Below are positions 54,707-62,926 of a DNA stretch of 64,000 nucleotides, piece by piece. The DNA is from Streptomyces cyaneogriseus subsp. noncyanogenus. GTDB taxonomy: Bacteria > Actinomycetota > Actinomycetes > Streptomycetales > Streptomycetaceae. A program made the position numbers and the translations under genes. Every line of letters begins with the position of its first letter. Positions within the stretch are counted from its first letter, which is position 1. The stretch is taken from contig NZ_CP010849.1 of assembly GCF_000931445.1 (NCBI RefSeq), positions 2,232,001-2,296,000 of the forward strand. The letters are read 5' to 3'. The notes below the pieces were generated by a model. It was given only the letters and a program-made list of their open reading frames with translations. It was not told the origin of the DNA and did no database searches.

Positions 54707-56503
54707 TTGCGCGAGTTCAGCCTTCCGGCCTTGTACGAGGTCCCCGCGGACGGAAATCTGACCGACATCGTCCGCAGAAACGCCGCGCAGCACCCCGACG
54801 TCGCCGTGATCGCCCGCAAGGCGGACGGCGGCTGGCAGGACGTGACCGCGCGCGACTTCCTCGCCGAGGTGCAGACCGCCGCCAAGGGACTGATCGCCGC
54901 CGGTGTCCAGCCGGGCGACCGGGTGGGGCTGATGTCCCGCACCCGCTACGAGTGGACGCTGCTGGACTTCGCGATCTGGAGCGCGGGCGCGGTCACCGTG
55001 CCGGTGTACGAGACGAGCTCGCCCGAGCAGGTGCAGTGGATCCTCGGCGACTCCGGCGCGGCCGCCTGCGTCGTGGAGACGGCGGAGCACGCCGCGGCCG
55101 TGGAGTCGGTGCGCGAGCAGTTGCCCGCCCTGAAGCACGTGTGGCAGATCGACGCCGGCGGGGTGGAGGAGCTCGGGCGGCTCGGCCAGGACGTCACGGA
55201 CGAGACGGTCGAGGAGCGCGGCTCGGCCGCCAAGGCCGACGACCCGGCCACCATCGTCTACACCTCCGGCACCACCGGCCGCCCCAAGGGCTGTGTGCTC
55301 ACCCACCGCAGCTTCTTCGCCGAGTGCGGCAACGTCGTGGAGCGCCTGCGTCCGCTGTTCCGCACGGGCGAGTGCTCGGTCCTGCTCTTCCTTCCGCTGG
55401 CGCACGTCTTCGGCCGGCTGGTGCAGGTCGCGCCGATGATGGCGCCGATCAGGCTGGGCTGCGTCCCGGACATCAAGAACCTCACCGACGAACTGGCCTC
55501 GTTCCGGCCGACGCTGATCCTCGGTGTGCCGCGGGTCTTCGAGAAGGTCTACAACTCGGCGCGCGCCAAGGCGCAGGCCGAGGGCAAGGGCAAGATCTTC
55601 GACAAGGCGGCGGACACGGCGATCGCCTACAGCAAGGCGCTGGACACCCCTTCCGGCCCCTCGCTCGGCCTGAAGCTCAAGCACCTGCTGTTCGACAAGC
55701 TCGTCTACGGCAAGCTGCGCGCGGTGCTGGGCGGGCGCGGCGAGTACGCCATCTCCGGCGGCGCCCCGCTGGGCGAACGCCTCGGCCACTTCTTCCGGGG
55801 CATCGGCTTCACCGTCCTGGAGGGCTACGGCCTGACCGAGTCCTGCGCGGCCACCGCCTTCAACCCCTGGGACCGGCAGAAGATCGGCACGGTCGGGCAG
55901 CCGCTGCCGGGCTCGGTGGTCCGCATCGCCGACGACGGGGAGGTGCTGCTCCACGGCGAGCACCTGTTCAAGGAGTACTGGAACAATCCGGACGCCACCG
56001 AGGAGGCCCTCGCCGACGGCTGGTTCCACACCGGTGACCTGGGCACCCTCGACGAGGACGGCTATCTGCGCATCACCGGCCGCAAGAAGGAGATCATCGT
56101 CACCGCGGGCGGCAAGAACGTCGCCCCGGCCGTGATCGAGGACCGCATCCGCGCGCACGCCCTGGTCGCCGAGTGCATGGTGGTCGGCGACGGGCGGCCG
56201 TTCGTGGGCGCGCTGATCACGCTGGACGAGGAGTTCCTCGCCCGCTGGGCCGCCGAGCACGGCAAGCCGGCCGGTTCCACGGCCCAGTCGCTGCGCGAGG
56301 ACGCGGACCTGCTCGCCGCGGTCCAGGCTGCGGTCGACGACGGCAACGCGGCGGTGTCGAAGGCGGAGTCGGTGCGCAAGTTCCGTGTGCTGCCGCACCA
56401 GTTCACTGAGGAGTCGGGGCATCTGACGCCGTCGCTGAAGCTGAAGCGGAACGTGGTGGCCAAGGACTACGCGCACGAGATCGAGGCGATCTACGCGAAG
56501 TAG
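54707..56503 (+). CDS. fadD15: Long-chain fatty-acyl-CoA/AMP synthetase (FadD15 type)
   Basis: Activates long-chain fatty acids with ATP and coenzyme A. The 598-residue AMP-forming enzyme has the phosphate loop [12 protein letters not shown] near residue 185, [11 protein letters not shown] near 348, GYGLTESCA near 373, WFHTGDLG near 445 and [17 protein letters not shown] near 462. A TTG start is chosen because AGGAG lies 8 nt upstream and the N-terminus (M-R-E-F-S-L-P-A-L) is conserved. It faces the glycosyltransferase gene, the same pairing as fadD15-pimB in M. tuberculosis. Confidence 0.92.
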   Translation: MREFSLPALYEVPADGNLTDIVRRNAAQHPDVAVIARKADGGWQDVTARDFLAEVQTAAKGLIAAGVQPGDRVGLMSRTRYEWTLLDFAIWSAGAVTVPVYETSSPEQVQWILGDSGAAACVVETAEHAAAVESVREQLPALKHVWQIDAGGVEELGRLGQDVTDETVEERGSAAKADDPATIVYTSGTTGRPKGCVLTHRSFFAECGNVVERLRPLFRTGECSVLLFLPLAHVFGRLVQVAPMMAPIRLGCVPDIKNLTDELASFRPTLILGVPRVFEKVYNSARAKAQAEGKGKIFDKAADTAIAYSKALDTPSGPSLGLKLKHLLFDKLVYGKLRAVLGGRGEYAISGGAPLGERLGHFFRGIGFTVLEGYGLTESCAATAFNPWDRQKIGTVGQPLPGSVVRIADDGEVLLHGEHLFKEYWNNPDATEEALADGWFHTGDLGTLDEDGYLRITGRKKEIIVTAGGKNVAPAVIEDRIRAHALVAECMVVGDGRPFVGALITLDEEFLARWAAEHGKPAGSTAQSLREDADLLAAVQAAVDDGNAAVSKAESVRKFRVLPHQFTEESGHLTPSLKLKRNVVAKDYAHEIEAIYAK

Positions 56504-56581
56504 GGCGGGGCAGCGACGGCGCTCTGCGCGAAGTGCCGCGGGGCGGCGGGGCGCGGGCGGCGCGCGGGCCGTACGGGGATC

Positions 56582-56628
56582 GGGCGAGGGGCGCGGTGTC
56601 CCGGGCCGGGAGACCGCGCCCCTCGCCC
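56582..56628. terminator. Bidirectional terminator between fadD and glycosyltransferase genes
   Basis: A perfect 16-bp stem GGGCGAGGGGCGCGGT (56582-56597) with 56613-56628 and a 15-nt loop that can itself fold. It lies between convergent genes ending at 56503 and 56631, right at the second stop codon. Confidence 0.85.
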
Positions 56629-56630
56629 GC

Positions 56631-57773
56631 TCACAGCAGGGCCCGGAGCCGGTCCGCCAGCAGGTCCCAGCGCCACTTCTCCTCGACCCAGGCCCGCCCC
56701 CGCTCCCCCATCCGGCGGCGCAGTTCCGCGTCGCCGAGCAGGGTGACGATCCGGTCGGCGGCCTCCTCGGGCACCCCGCCCCGCACCACCCAGCCGGTCT
56801 CGCCGTCCAGCACCGCGTCCGGCGCGCCGCCGGAGTCGCCGGCGACCACGGGCAGCCCGGTCGCGGACGCCTCCAGGTAGACGATCCCGAGCCCTTCGAC
56901 GTCGAGCCCGCCGCGCCGGGTGCGGCACGGCATCGCGAACACGTCCCCGGCGCCGTAGTGGGCGGGCAGTTCCTCCCAGGGCACGGCACCGGTGAAGCGG
57001 ACGGAGCCGGCGACGCCGGTCTCCCGCGCGAGCCGGCGCAGATCCTTGCCGTAGGGCCCGTCACCGACGATCAGCAGCACGGCGTCCGGCTCGGCGGCCA
57101 GGATCCGGGGCATGGCCCGGATCAGCGTGTCCTGCCCCTTGCGCGGCACGAGCCGCGAGACGCACACCACCACGGGCCGGTCGGTGAGCCCGAGCCGTGC
57201 CCGGACCTCGTCCCCGCCCGATCCCGGGTGGAAGGTCTTCTCGTCCACCCCGGGCGGCAGTTGGGTCATCCGCGCGGCGGCCCGCTCGGTCAGCGCGCCG
57301 GCGATCCGCGAGCGCGTGTACTCGCCGAGGTAGGTGAGGGTGTCCGTGGACTCCCCGATCCGCCGCAGCAGATGCCGCGCGGCGGGCAGTTGGGCCCAGC
57401 CCGCCTCGTGCCCGTGGGTGGTGGCCACGATCCGCTCGGCGCCCGCACCGCGCAGCGCGGGCGCCATCAGCCCGAGCGGCGCCGCCGCCCCGAACCACAC
57501 GGACGTGCACCCGTGCTCGCGCAGCAGCCCGGCGGCCCGCCGGGTCGCCGCGGGCGTCGGCAGCAGCATCGTCGTGGCGTCCCGTACGACGGTGAAGGGC
57601 TGCTCGGCGTCGAAGGCGGCGGTCGCCCGGACGCCCTCCTGGCTCCGCTTCCAGGTGGAGGCGTAGACCACCAGCCGCTGCGGGTCCAGGCGCTGCGCCA
57701 TGTTGTGCAGGAACGCCTGGATGCCGCCCGGCCGGGGCGGGAAGTCGTTGGTCACGATCAGGGTCTTGTGCAT
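56631..57773 (-). CDS. pimB: Family 4 glycosyltransferase, PimB-like alpha-mannosyltransferase
   Basis: A 380-residue GT-B/GT4 enzyme. N-terminal TLIVTNDFPPRPGGIQAFLHNMA is the classic phosphatidyl-myo-inositol mannosyltransferase start; the donor site shows VCVSRLVPRKGQDTLIRA near residue 200, LLIVGDGPYGKDLRRLA near 230, and the catalytic E-x7-E of DVEGLGIVYLEASATGLPVV near 290. In mycobacteria and corynebacteria PimB' adds the second mannose of phosphatidylinositol mannosides using GDP-mannose. By its adjacency to fadD15, this is most likely the same enzyme. Divergent from the GT87 gene. Confidence 0.85.
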   Translation of the reverse strand: MHKTLIVTNDFPPRPGGIQAFLHNMAQRLDPQRLVVYASTWKRSQEGVRATAAFDAEQPFTVVRDATTMLLPTPAATRRAAGLLREHGCTSVWFGAAAPLGLMAPALRGAGAERIVATTHGHEAGWAQLPAARHLLRRIGESTDTLTYLGEYTRSRIAGALTERAAARMTQLPPGVDEKTFHPGSGGDEVRARLGLTDRPVVVCVSRLVPRKGQDTLIRAMPRILAAEPDAVLLIVGDGPYGKDLRRLARETGVAGSVRFTGAVPWEELPAHYGAGDVFAMPCRTRRGGLDVEGLGIVYLEASATGLPVVAGDSGGAPDAVLDGETGWVVRGGVPEEAADRIVTLLGDAELRRRMGERGRAWVEEKWRWDLLADRLRALL

Positions 57774-57853
57774 CGCCGCCGACCCTACCGAACCACCCGG
57801 CGGGCGGCGGGCCCCGGCCGGGCCTGTGGCCGCTCACAGGCGTCCGGGTCATC

Positions 57854-59128
57854 ATGGGCCCATCCGACGGCACAGGGACGGGCAGGGAGCGGGTGGAGAC
57901 GACGGACGCGAGGCGGCCCCCGGTGCGCCTCCTGGCGGCCTGGGCCGCGACGAGACTGGTCCTGCTGCTGTTCGTGTTCAAGGTGTACGTCTTCCCGGGC
58001 CCGGACGTGACCACCGACGTCTCCGTGATCTACCAGGGCTGGTACGGCGTCCTGCGCACCGGGTCGTTCCCGCTGGACGACGTCACCTGGCAGTACCCGC
58101 CGGGCGCCGCCCTCGCGATCCTCTCCCCCGCCCTGCTGCCCTTCTGGGACTACGCGACCGCCTTCTTCGTCCTGGCCTGCCTCGCCGACCTGGCCGTCCT
58201 CCTTCTGCTGACGCGGGCGGGCCGGCGCCCCGGCCGGACGCCGCGCGGCGCCCTGGTGTGGACGGCGGGCGTCCCGCTGCTGGGCCCGACGGTGTACGCG
58301 CGCTACGACGTGATGGTCACCGCCGTCGCGGTGGCCGCCCTGCTCACCGCCGCCCGGCACCCCCGGGCGGCCGGGGCGCTGGCGGCCCTCGGGGCGCTGC
58401 TGAAGGTCTGGCCGGCGCTGCTGCTGGCCGGCGAACGCAGACGCGGCTCCTGGGCCGCCGCCGCGGTGACCGGCGCGGCGCTGGCGGCCCTGTCCGCGCT
58501 CACCCTGCCCGGGGCGTTCGCGTTCCTCGCCTTCCAGCGCGACCGGGGCACCGAGGTGGAGTCGCTGGGCGCGCTGGTCTTCCACGTGGCGCGGCACTTC
58601 GGCTGGGAGGGCGAGGTGCGGCTCACCTACGGCTCGGTGGAGTTCCTCGGCCCCTACGTCGGCGCGGTGAGCACGGCCGCCCTCGCGCTGACCGCGGCGG
58701 CCTTCGGCTGGCTGCTGCTGTGGCGGCTGCGGGCGCGCCGGTTCGGATCGCGGACGCTCGCCGAGGCGGCGTTCACGGCGGTGCTGATGTTCACGGTCAC
58801 CAGCCGGGTCCTCAGCCCGCAGTACCTGGTGTGGCTGGTGGGGCTGGCGGCGGTGTGCCGGTCCTTCGCCGCGAGCGGGATGCGGCTGCCGTCCGGGCTG
58901 GTGCTGGCCGCCTGCGCCGTGACGGTGCTGGAGTTCCCCGTCTGGTTCGCGCACGTCGTCGCCGGTGATCCGCTCGGCGTCGCCCTGCTCTTCGTCCGCA
59001 ACGGCCTGCTGGTGGCCGCCGCGCTCACCGCGGCCCGCGCGCTGTGGCGCCGGACGGTGCCGAGCCGGACGGCCGCGTCCGCGCCCGCTCGCTCCGTCCC
59101 CGGCCGGCGGGACCCGGTCTCCTCCTGA
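57854..59128 (+). CDS. GT87-family polyprenyl-phosphate-mannose mannosyltransferase
   Basis: A 424-residue polytopic membrane protein with about ten hydrophobic segments. The first extracytoplasmic loop carries DVSVIYQGWYGVLRTGSFPLDDVTWQYPPGA, and the motif ARYDVMVTAVAVAAL near residue 150 is typical of GT87 enzymes that use polyprenyl-phosphate mannose (Rv2181 in M. tuberculosis, lipomannan branching). This suggests an envelope glycan role next to the PimB-like gene. The start is uncertain: ATG 57854 or GTG 57893. Confidence 0.8.
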   Translation: MGPSDGTGTGRERVETTDARRPPVRLLAAWAATRLVLLLFVFKVYVFPGPDVTTDVSVIYQGWYGVLRTGSFPLDDVTWQYPPGAALAILSPALLPFWDYATAFFVLACLADLAVLLLLTRAGRRPGRTPRGALVWTAGVPLLGPTVYARYDVMVTAVAVAALLTAARHPRAAGALAALGALLKVWPALLLAGERRRGSWAAAAVTGAALAALSALTLPGAFAFLAFQRDRGTEVESLGALVFHVARHFGWEGEVRLTYGSVEFLGPYVGAVSTAALALTAAAFGWLLLWRLRARRFGSRTLAEAAFTAVLMFTVTSRVLSPQYLVWLVGLAAVCRSFAASGMRLPSGLVLAACAVTVLEFPVWFAHVVAGDPLGVALLFVRNGLLVAAALTAARALWRRTVPSRTAASAPARSVPGRRDPVSS

Positions 59129-59179
59129 TCCCGCTGGTCCCGGCCGCCCCCCGGAGCACGGCGGGGCCCGGCGGCGGGA

Positions 59180-59211
59180 CCGGCCCGCCCGCGCGGGCGG
59201 CGGCGGGCCGG
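59180..59211. terminator. Terminator between GT87 and lipoprotein genes
   Basis: A 10-bp stem CCGGCCCGCC (59180-59189) with GGCGGGCCGG (59202-59211) in an 88-nt gap between convergent genes. An inner palindrome GCCCGCGCGGGC offers an alternative fold. Confidence 0.65.
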
Positions 59212-59216
59212 CCGGA

Positions 59217-60407
59217 TCAGCCGAGCCCCGTCCGCAGATAGTCCCGCCACCGCGCGGTGAACGCCTCCGGCGTCGTCCCCAGTACCGTCGCCATCGCCTC
59301 CTCGACCGCGCCCGCGCGCCGCTCGTGCGCGCCCACGGCCCGGTAGAAGGCGCCCAGCTCCTGCTCGCCCCAGTGCTCGGCGATCATCCGGCACGCCGTC
59401 CAGCCGGCCTCGTAGGCCCGCGCCAGCCCCTCGGCGTCCTCGGTGAAGCCGAACTCCTCGTCCCGCGGCAGGGCGCCGGGCACCTGTCCGGCGGCGACCG
59501 CCCGGGACAGCTCCGGGGCGGCCTGCGCGAGGGTGCGCCCGCTGCCGCGGTAGCCGACCCAGTCGGCGTAGCCCTCGGAGAGCCACAGCGGGGTCGCGGG
59601 GCCGGTGTGGGCGCGGGTGGCGACATGGGTGGTCTCGTGGGTGAGGACCACCTGTCTGCCGAGGCTGCCGAGTTGTCCGTAGGCGTCGGGGTTGACGACG
59701 ATCCGGTCCGCGGGCGCGCTCGCTCCGCCGCCCGTCCGGCCGGTGGTGACGGCCGCGATCCCCCGGTAGGAGTCGGCGGGCGAGCCGAGCAGCGCCGCCA
59801 TGGCCTGGAGCGACCCGGGCACCAGCACCACGACGCGCCGCGGCCATGACGCGCCCCAGGCGTCGTCCACGGCCGGCACCGCCCGGTCCACCAGCTCCGC
59901 GAAGCCGCGCAGCGTCCCGGCCGGCTGCCCGACGCCGAGCACGAGGCCGTACGCGCCGCGGACGGCCCGTACCGTGCCCTGGTCCCACGGCAGCGGGCCG
60001 GAGCCGGGGGCGGGCCGGTCGGAGTCGACGCGCCAGTGCCCGTCGTGCCCCCGGCTCAGCCGCAGGGTGCGGTCGGCGGTGGCGGGGGCCGGGTCGTAGC
60101 CCGCGAGGCGGTAGCGGAGCCGGACGTCGGCGGTGGCCGTGTCGCCGGCCCCGTCCAGGCGGGTCACCTCGTAGGACCAAGCGTCCAGCGGGACCTCGCG
60201 CAGACCGGCGAAGCCGGACCGGGCGCCGGTGCGCGCGAAGGCGGCCTCGTCGCGGGCGAGGACGGCGGCCGCCCGGCGGTCCAGCAGCCGCTGCACCTCG
60301 GTGGTGGCGGTGTCGGGGGAGGACCGGCCGCCGCACCCCACCAGAGAGACGAGCAGCAGGCACAGCGCCAGCACTCCGGACCCCCGCACGCGCCTTCGAC
60401 CCGCCAC
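59217..60407 (-). CDS. Lipoprotein with HExxH zinc-peptidase motif
   Basis: A 396-residue protein with a lipoprotein signal (basic start, GVLALCLLLVSLVGCGG with lipobox Cys near residue 24). The C-terminal half contains VVLTHETTHVATRAH near residue 265, an H-E-x-x-H zinc site, followed 20 residues on by WLSEGYADWVGY, whose Glu is the expected third ligand of a gluzincin (peptidase MA-like fold). It is therefore a predicted surface-anchored metallopeptidase. The GTG at 60407 lies seven nt after a TACGAT -10 box, so it is probably leaderless; GTG downstream is an alternative. Substrate unknown. Confidence 0.82.
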   Translation of the reverse strand: MAGRRRVRGSGVLALCLLLVSLVGCGGRSSPDTATTEVQRLLDRRAAAVLARDEAAFARTGARSGFAGLREVPLDAWSYEVTRLDGAGDTATADVRLRYRLAGYDPAPATADRTLRLSRGHDGHWRVDSDRPAPGSGPLPWDQGTVRAVRGAYGLVLGVGQPAGTLRGFAELVDRAVPAVDDAWGASWPRRVVVLVPGSLQAMAALLGSPADSYRGIAAVTTGRTGGGASAPADRIVVNPDAYGQLGSLGRQVVLTHETTHVATRAHTGPATPLWLSEGYADWVGYRGSGRTLAQAAPELSRAVAAGQVPGALPRDEEFGFTEDAEGLARAYEAGWTACRMIAEHWGEQELGAFYRAVGAHERRAGAVEEAMATVLGTTPEAFTARWRDYLRTGLG

Positions 60408-60414
60408 CTTCCCG

Positions 60415-60420
60415 ATCGTA
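60415..60420 (-). promoter_or_regulatory. -10 box placed for leaderless transcription of the lipoprotein gene
   Basis: On the minus strand TACGAT is followed by seven nucleotides and then the GTG. The preceding NlpC/P60 gene ends 30 nt farther upstream, so the lipoprotein can also be read from that gene. Confidence 0.5.
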
Positions 60421-60448
60421 CGGGTGCGAGACGGTGCGCGGGCCGGGG

Positions 60449-61465
60449 TCAGACCCTGGTGACCGAGGAGATCGGCATCATGCCCACCGGGTCGTAGCGC
60501 ACCGGCGCTCCCGGGTAGGGCGCGTGGATGACCCGGCCGTCCCCGGCGTACATGCCGATGTGGCTGGCGTCGTCCCGGTAGGTGACCAGATCGCCGGGCC
60601 GCATCTGGGACAGGGGCACCTGCCGCCCGGCACCGGCCTGCGCCTGCGAGGTGCGCGGCAGGGCGATCCCGGCCTGCGCGTAGGACCACTGCACCAGCCC
60701 CGAGCAGTCGAAACCGCCGGGCCCGCTGCCGCCCCAGACGTACGGCCTGCCGAGCGCCGCGCGGGCCGCGGCGACGGCGGCCGCGGCCCGGTCCGAGGCC
60801 GGCGCGCCGCCCGTGACGGACCCGGCGAGATTCGTCCGGGAGGAGCGGGAGGCCCGGTCGTAGGCGGCGCGCTCGCCGTCGGGGAGGGAGTTGAGCAGCC
60901 GCCGGGCCTCGGCCAGTTTCCGCTCGACGGTCCGCTTGTGGGCGGCGACGGCCTTGCGGCTGCGGTCCAGGGCGACGAGCTGCCGGGCGGCCTCCGACCG
61001 TTCCTGGGTGAGCCGGCGCAGGGCCGCCTGGAGCTCCTTGAGCTCTCCGGCCTGGCGGGTGCTGATCCGGTCGAGCACGGAGGCCTTCTCCAGGTACTCC
61101 TCCGGCTCGGTGGACAGCAGCAGGGCGAGGGCCGGATCGAGGCCGCCGGAGCGGTACTGGGCACCGGCCAGCGCGCCGAGCGCCTCCCGCATGGTGTTGA
61201 CGCGGTCCTGCTCCCGGGCGATCCGGTCCTGCCTGGCCCGGACCTGCGCGCGCAGGGCGTCGGCGCGCTCGTCGGCCTCGTTGTACGCCTCGGTCGCCCG
61301 CTCGGCCTCCTCGTAGAGGCGGTCCACCCGCGCACGGGTGTCGTCGTGCGGCGCGGCCCCGGCCGGTGCGCCGGCCAGCGCGGCGGCGGCGACGGAGAGC
61401 AGACCGACCGCGACACCGGCTCCCCGGTCGGACCCGGACGGTGCAAGACGACGATGGGACCCCAC
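60449..61465 (-). CDS. NlpC/P60 peptidoglycan hydrolase, coiled-coil type (copy 1)
   Basis: A 338-residue secreted cell-wall hydrolase, RipA/RipC-like. A signal peptide (VGSHRRLAPSG start, hydrophobic GVAVGLLSVAAAALAGAPAGA) is followed by long coiled-coil helices (residues about 45-215) and a C-terminal NlpC/P60 domain: catalytic Cys in FDCSGLVQWSYAQAG near residue 240, His in ASHIGMYAGDG near 297 and the third polar residue in IHAPYPG. The GTG at 61465 is chosen because AAGGAG lies 11 nt upstream and the N-terminus mirrors its neighbour. It cleaves stem peptides, probably D-Glu to diaminopimelate bonds (by family). Confidence 0.92.
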   Translation of the reverse strand: MGSHRRLAPSGSDRGAGVAVGLLSVAAAALAGAPAGAAPHDDTRARVDRLYEEAERATEAYNEADERADALRAQVRARQDRIAREQDRVNTMREALGALAGAQYRSGGLDPALALLLSTEPEEYLEKASVLDRISTRQAGELKELQAALRRLTQERSEAARQLVALDRSRKAVAAHKRTVERKLAEARRLLNSLPDGERAAYDRASRSSRTNLAGSVTGGAPASDRAAAAVAAARAALGRPYVWGGSGPGGFDCSGLVQWSYAQAGIALPRTSQAQAGAGRQVPLSQMRPGDLVTYRDDASHIGMYAGDGRVIHAPYPGAPVRYDPVGMMPISSVTRV

Positions 61466-61564
61466 GGGTGGCCGCACTCCTTCCGCTGACGGACATGGAA
61501 ACGCGGCAGACAGTAGCCCCGCGACCGGGGCGCCCACCAACGCCCCGAGGGGGCGCACAGCGCG

Positions 61565-61600
61565 GCGCCCCGCCGCTGACGCAGGTCAGGGGCGGGGCGC
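61565..61600 (-). terminator. Two-part hairpin between the two NlpC/P60 genes
   Basis: Stem GCGCCCCGCC (61565-61574) with 61591-61600, continued by an inner stem CTGAC (61576-61580) with GTCAG (61585-61589), loop GCAG. It lies 77 nt past the stop of copy 2 on the minus strand and could terminate it, or be in the leader of copy 1. Confidence 0.55.
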
Positions 61601-61676
61601 AGGGTCGCAAGGCGGTCCGGTGATTCGCCCGTTCGGGCGGCATACCGTGCGGGGTTTCAGGGCACCCGGAGGCCGG

Positions 61677-62717
61677 TCAGACCCGCACGCCCCACATGAA
61701 GGGACCACCGATGGTGTTCATCGACTCGTACCGGACGACCGTGCCGGTGCGGGGGGCGTGCAGGACCTGGCCGTTGCCGGCGTACAGGCCCACGTGGTGC
61801 AGGTCGTTGAAGAAGAACACCAGGTCGCCGACCTTCAGGTCGTTGACCGAGTAGATGCGCGTGCCGATGCCGGACTGGGCCTCGGAGGTACGCGGGATGG
61901 AGACGCCGGCCTGGGCGTAGGCCCATGAGGTCAGGCCCGAGCAGTCGTAGGAGGACGGGCCGGTGGCGCCGTAGACGTACGGCGAGCCGATCTTGCTCTG
62001 GGCGGCGGCGAAGGCGGCGGCGGCCCGGCCGGAGGCGGTGGCGGTGGAGCCGGTCAGGACCTGGCGCTCGCTGGTGCGGGTGGCGCGCTGCTCCTCGGCC
62101 TGAAGGGCCGCCTTCTCCTGCGCGGTGAGGCTGTTGAGCAGCTTCTGCGCGGCGGCGAGCTTGCCCTGCACCTCCTTCTTCTTCTTGCCCAGCTCGGTGC
62201 GGGTCGCGTCGAGGTCCTTGAGCTTCTCGGACGCCTCGGCGCGCTGCTGGGCGAGGTCGCGCTGCTTGACCTGGATCTTCTTCAGCGCCTCGACCTGCTG
62301 GCCGCTCAACTGGTCCAGCGTGGACGCCTTGTCGAGGTAGTCGTCCGGGTCGGCGGAGAGGAAGAGCTGCAGCGACGGGTCGATGCTGCCGGTGCGGTAC
62401 TGGGAGGCGGCGGCGAGGCCCAGGCCGTCGCGCAGCTCGTTGAGCTCCTCCTGGCCGCGGGCGACGTTGTCCTGGATGGTGGAGATCTCCTTCTGGAGCT
62501 TCTCCTGCTTCTCCTTGGCCCCGTTGTACTTCTCGGTGGCCTTCTCCGCCTCTTCGTAGAGCTTGTCGACCTTGGTCTTGACCTCGTCCTTGCTCGGCTT
62601 CTCGCTGGGCGCCGCGTTGGCGGCCTGGGAGCTGAGGGCGACGGCAGCGGCGGCTGCGGTGGTCAGCACGGTCACGCGGGCGCGACTGGGCTGCTTGGGT
62701 CGACGGTGGGACGCCAC
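61677..62717 (-). CDS. NlpC/P60 peptidoglycan hydrolase, coiled-coil type (copy 2)
   Basis: A 346-residue paralogue of the adjacent hydrolase, with the same start pattern (VASHRRPKQPS), signal peptide (VTVLTTAAAAAVALSSQAANA), Lys/Glu-rich coiled coil (about residues 45-220) and NlpC/P60 domain: Cys in YDCSGLTSWAYAQAG near 245, His in LHHVGLYAGNG near 303 and LHAPRTG. The GTG at 62717 is used, as the N-terminus aligns with copy 1; an upstream GTG at 62747 would add ten residues. The gene has its own promoter. The pair probably arose by tandem duplication. Confidence 0.93.
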   Translation of the reverse strand: MASHRRPKQPSRARVTVLTTAAAAAVALSSQAANAAPSEKPSKDEVKTKVDKLYEEAEKATEKYNGAKEKQEKLQKEISTIQDNVARGQEELNELRDGLGLAAASQYRTGSIDPSLQLFLSADPDDYLDKASTLDQLSGQQVEALKKIQVKQRDLAQQRAEASEKLKDLDATRTELGKKKKEVQGKLAAAQKLLNSLTAQEKAALQAEEQRATRTSERQVLTGSTATASGRAAAAFAAAQSKIGSPYVYGATGPSSYDCSGLTSWAYAQAGVSIPRTSEAQSGIGTRIYSVNDLKVGDLVFFFNDLHHVGLYAGNGQVLHAPRTGTVVRYESMNTIGGPFMWGVRV

Positions 62718-62769
62718 GGAGGTGAAACCCTTCTTTTGAGTGATCACCCGCTCGGAGGTTCGTCGCCTG

Positions 62770-62799
62770 ACCCTAGTGACCTCATTGTGATCAGTTCAA
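62770..62799 (-). promoter_or_regulatory. Promoter of NlpC/P60 copy 2
   Basis: On the minus strand TTGAAC (62794-62799) and TAGGGT (62770-62775) are spaced by 18 nt, a very good housekeeping promoter. The leader of about 45 nt is too short for a c-di-AMP (ydaO) riboswitch. TGATCA palindromes lie at 62788-62793 and 62741-62746. Confidence 0.65.
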
Positions 62800-62926
62800 A
62801 TCCTCAGCTGAAAAATCTCGTCACACGCGGCATTCTATGCACGCAAGTAGCAGGCGGTGATGCGGAGTTGACGCTGTGTGCCGCACCGGTCGCGTCAATT
62901 CCGACAAGCGGACCTTACGTTGACCA

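Noticed and set aside
62718..62926. Possible c-di-AMP (ydaO) riboswitch before the NlpC/P60 gene
   Set aside because: Such riboswitches precede some Streptomyces cell-wall hydrolase genes, but the likely promoter leaves a leader of only about 45 nt and none of the conserved blocks are seen.
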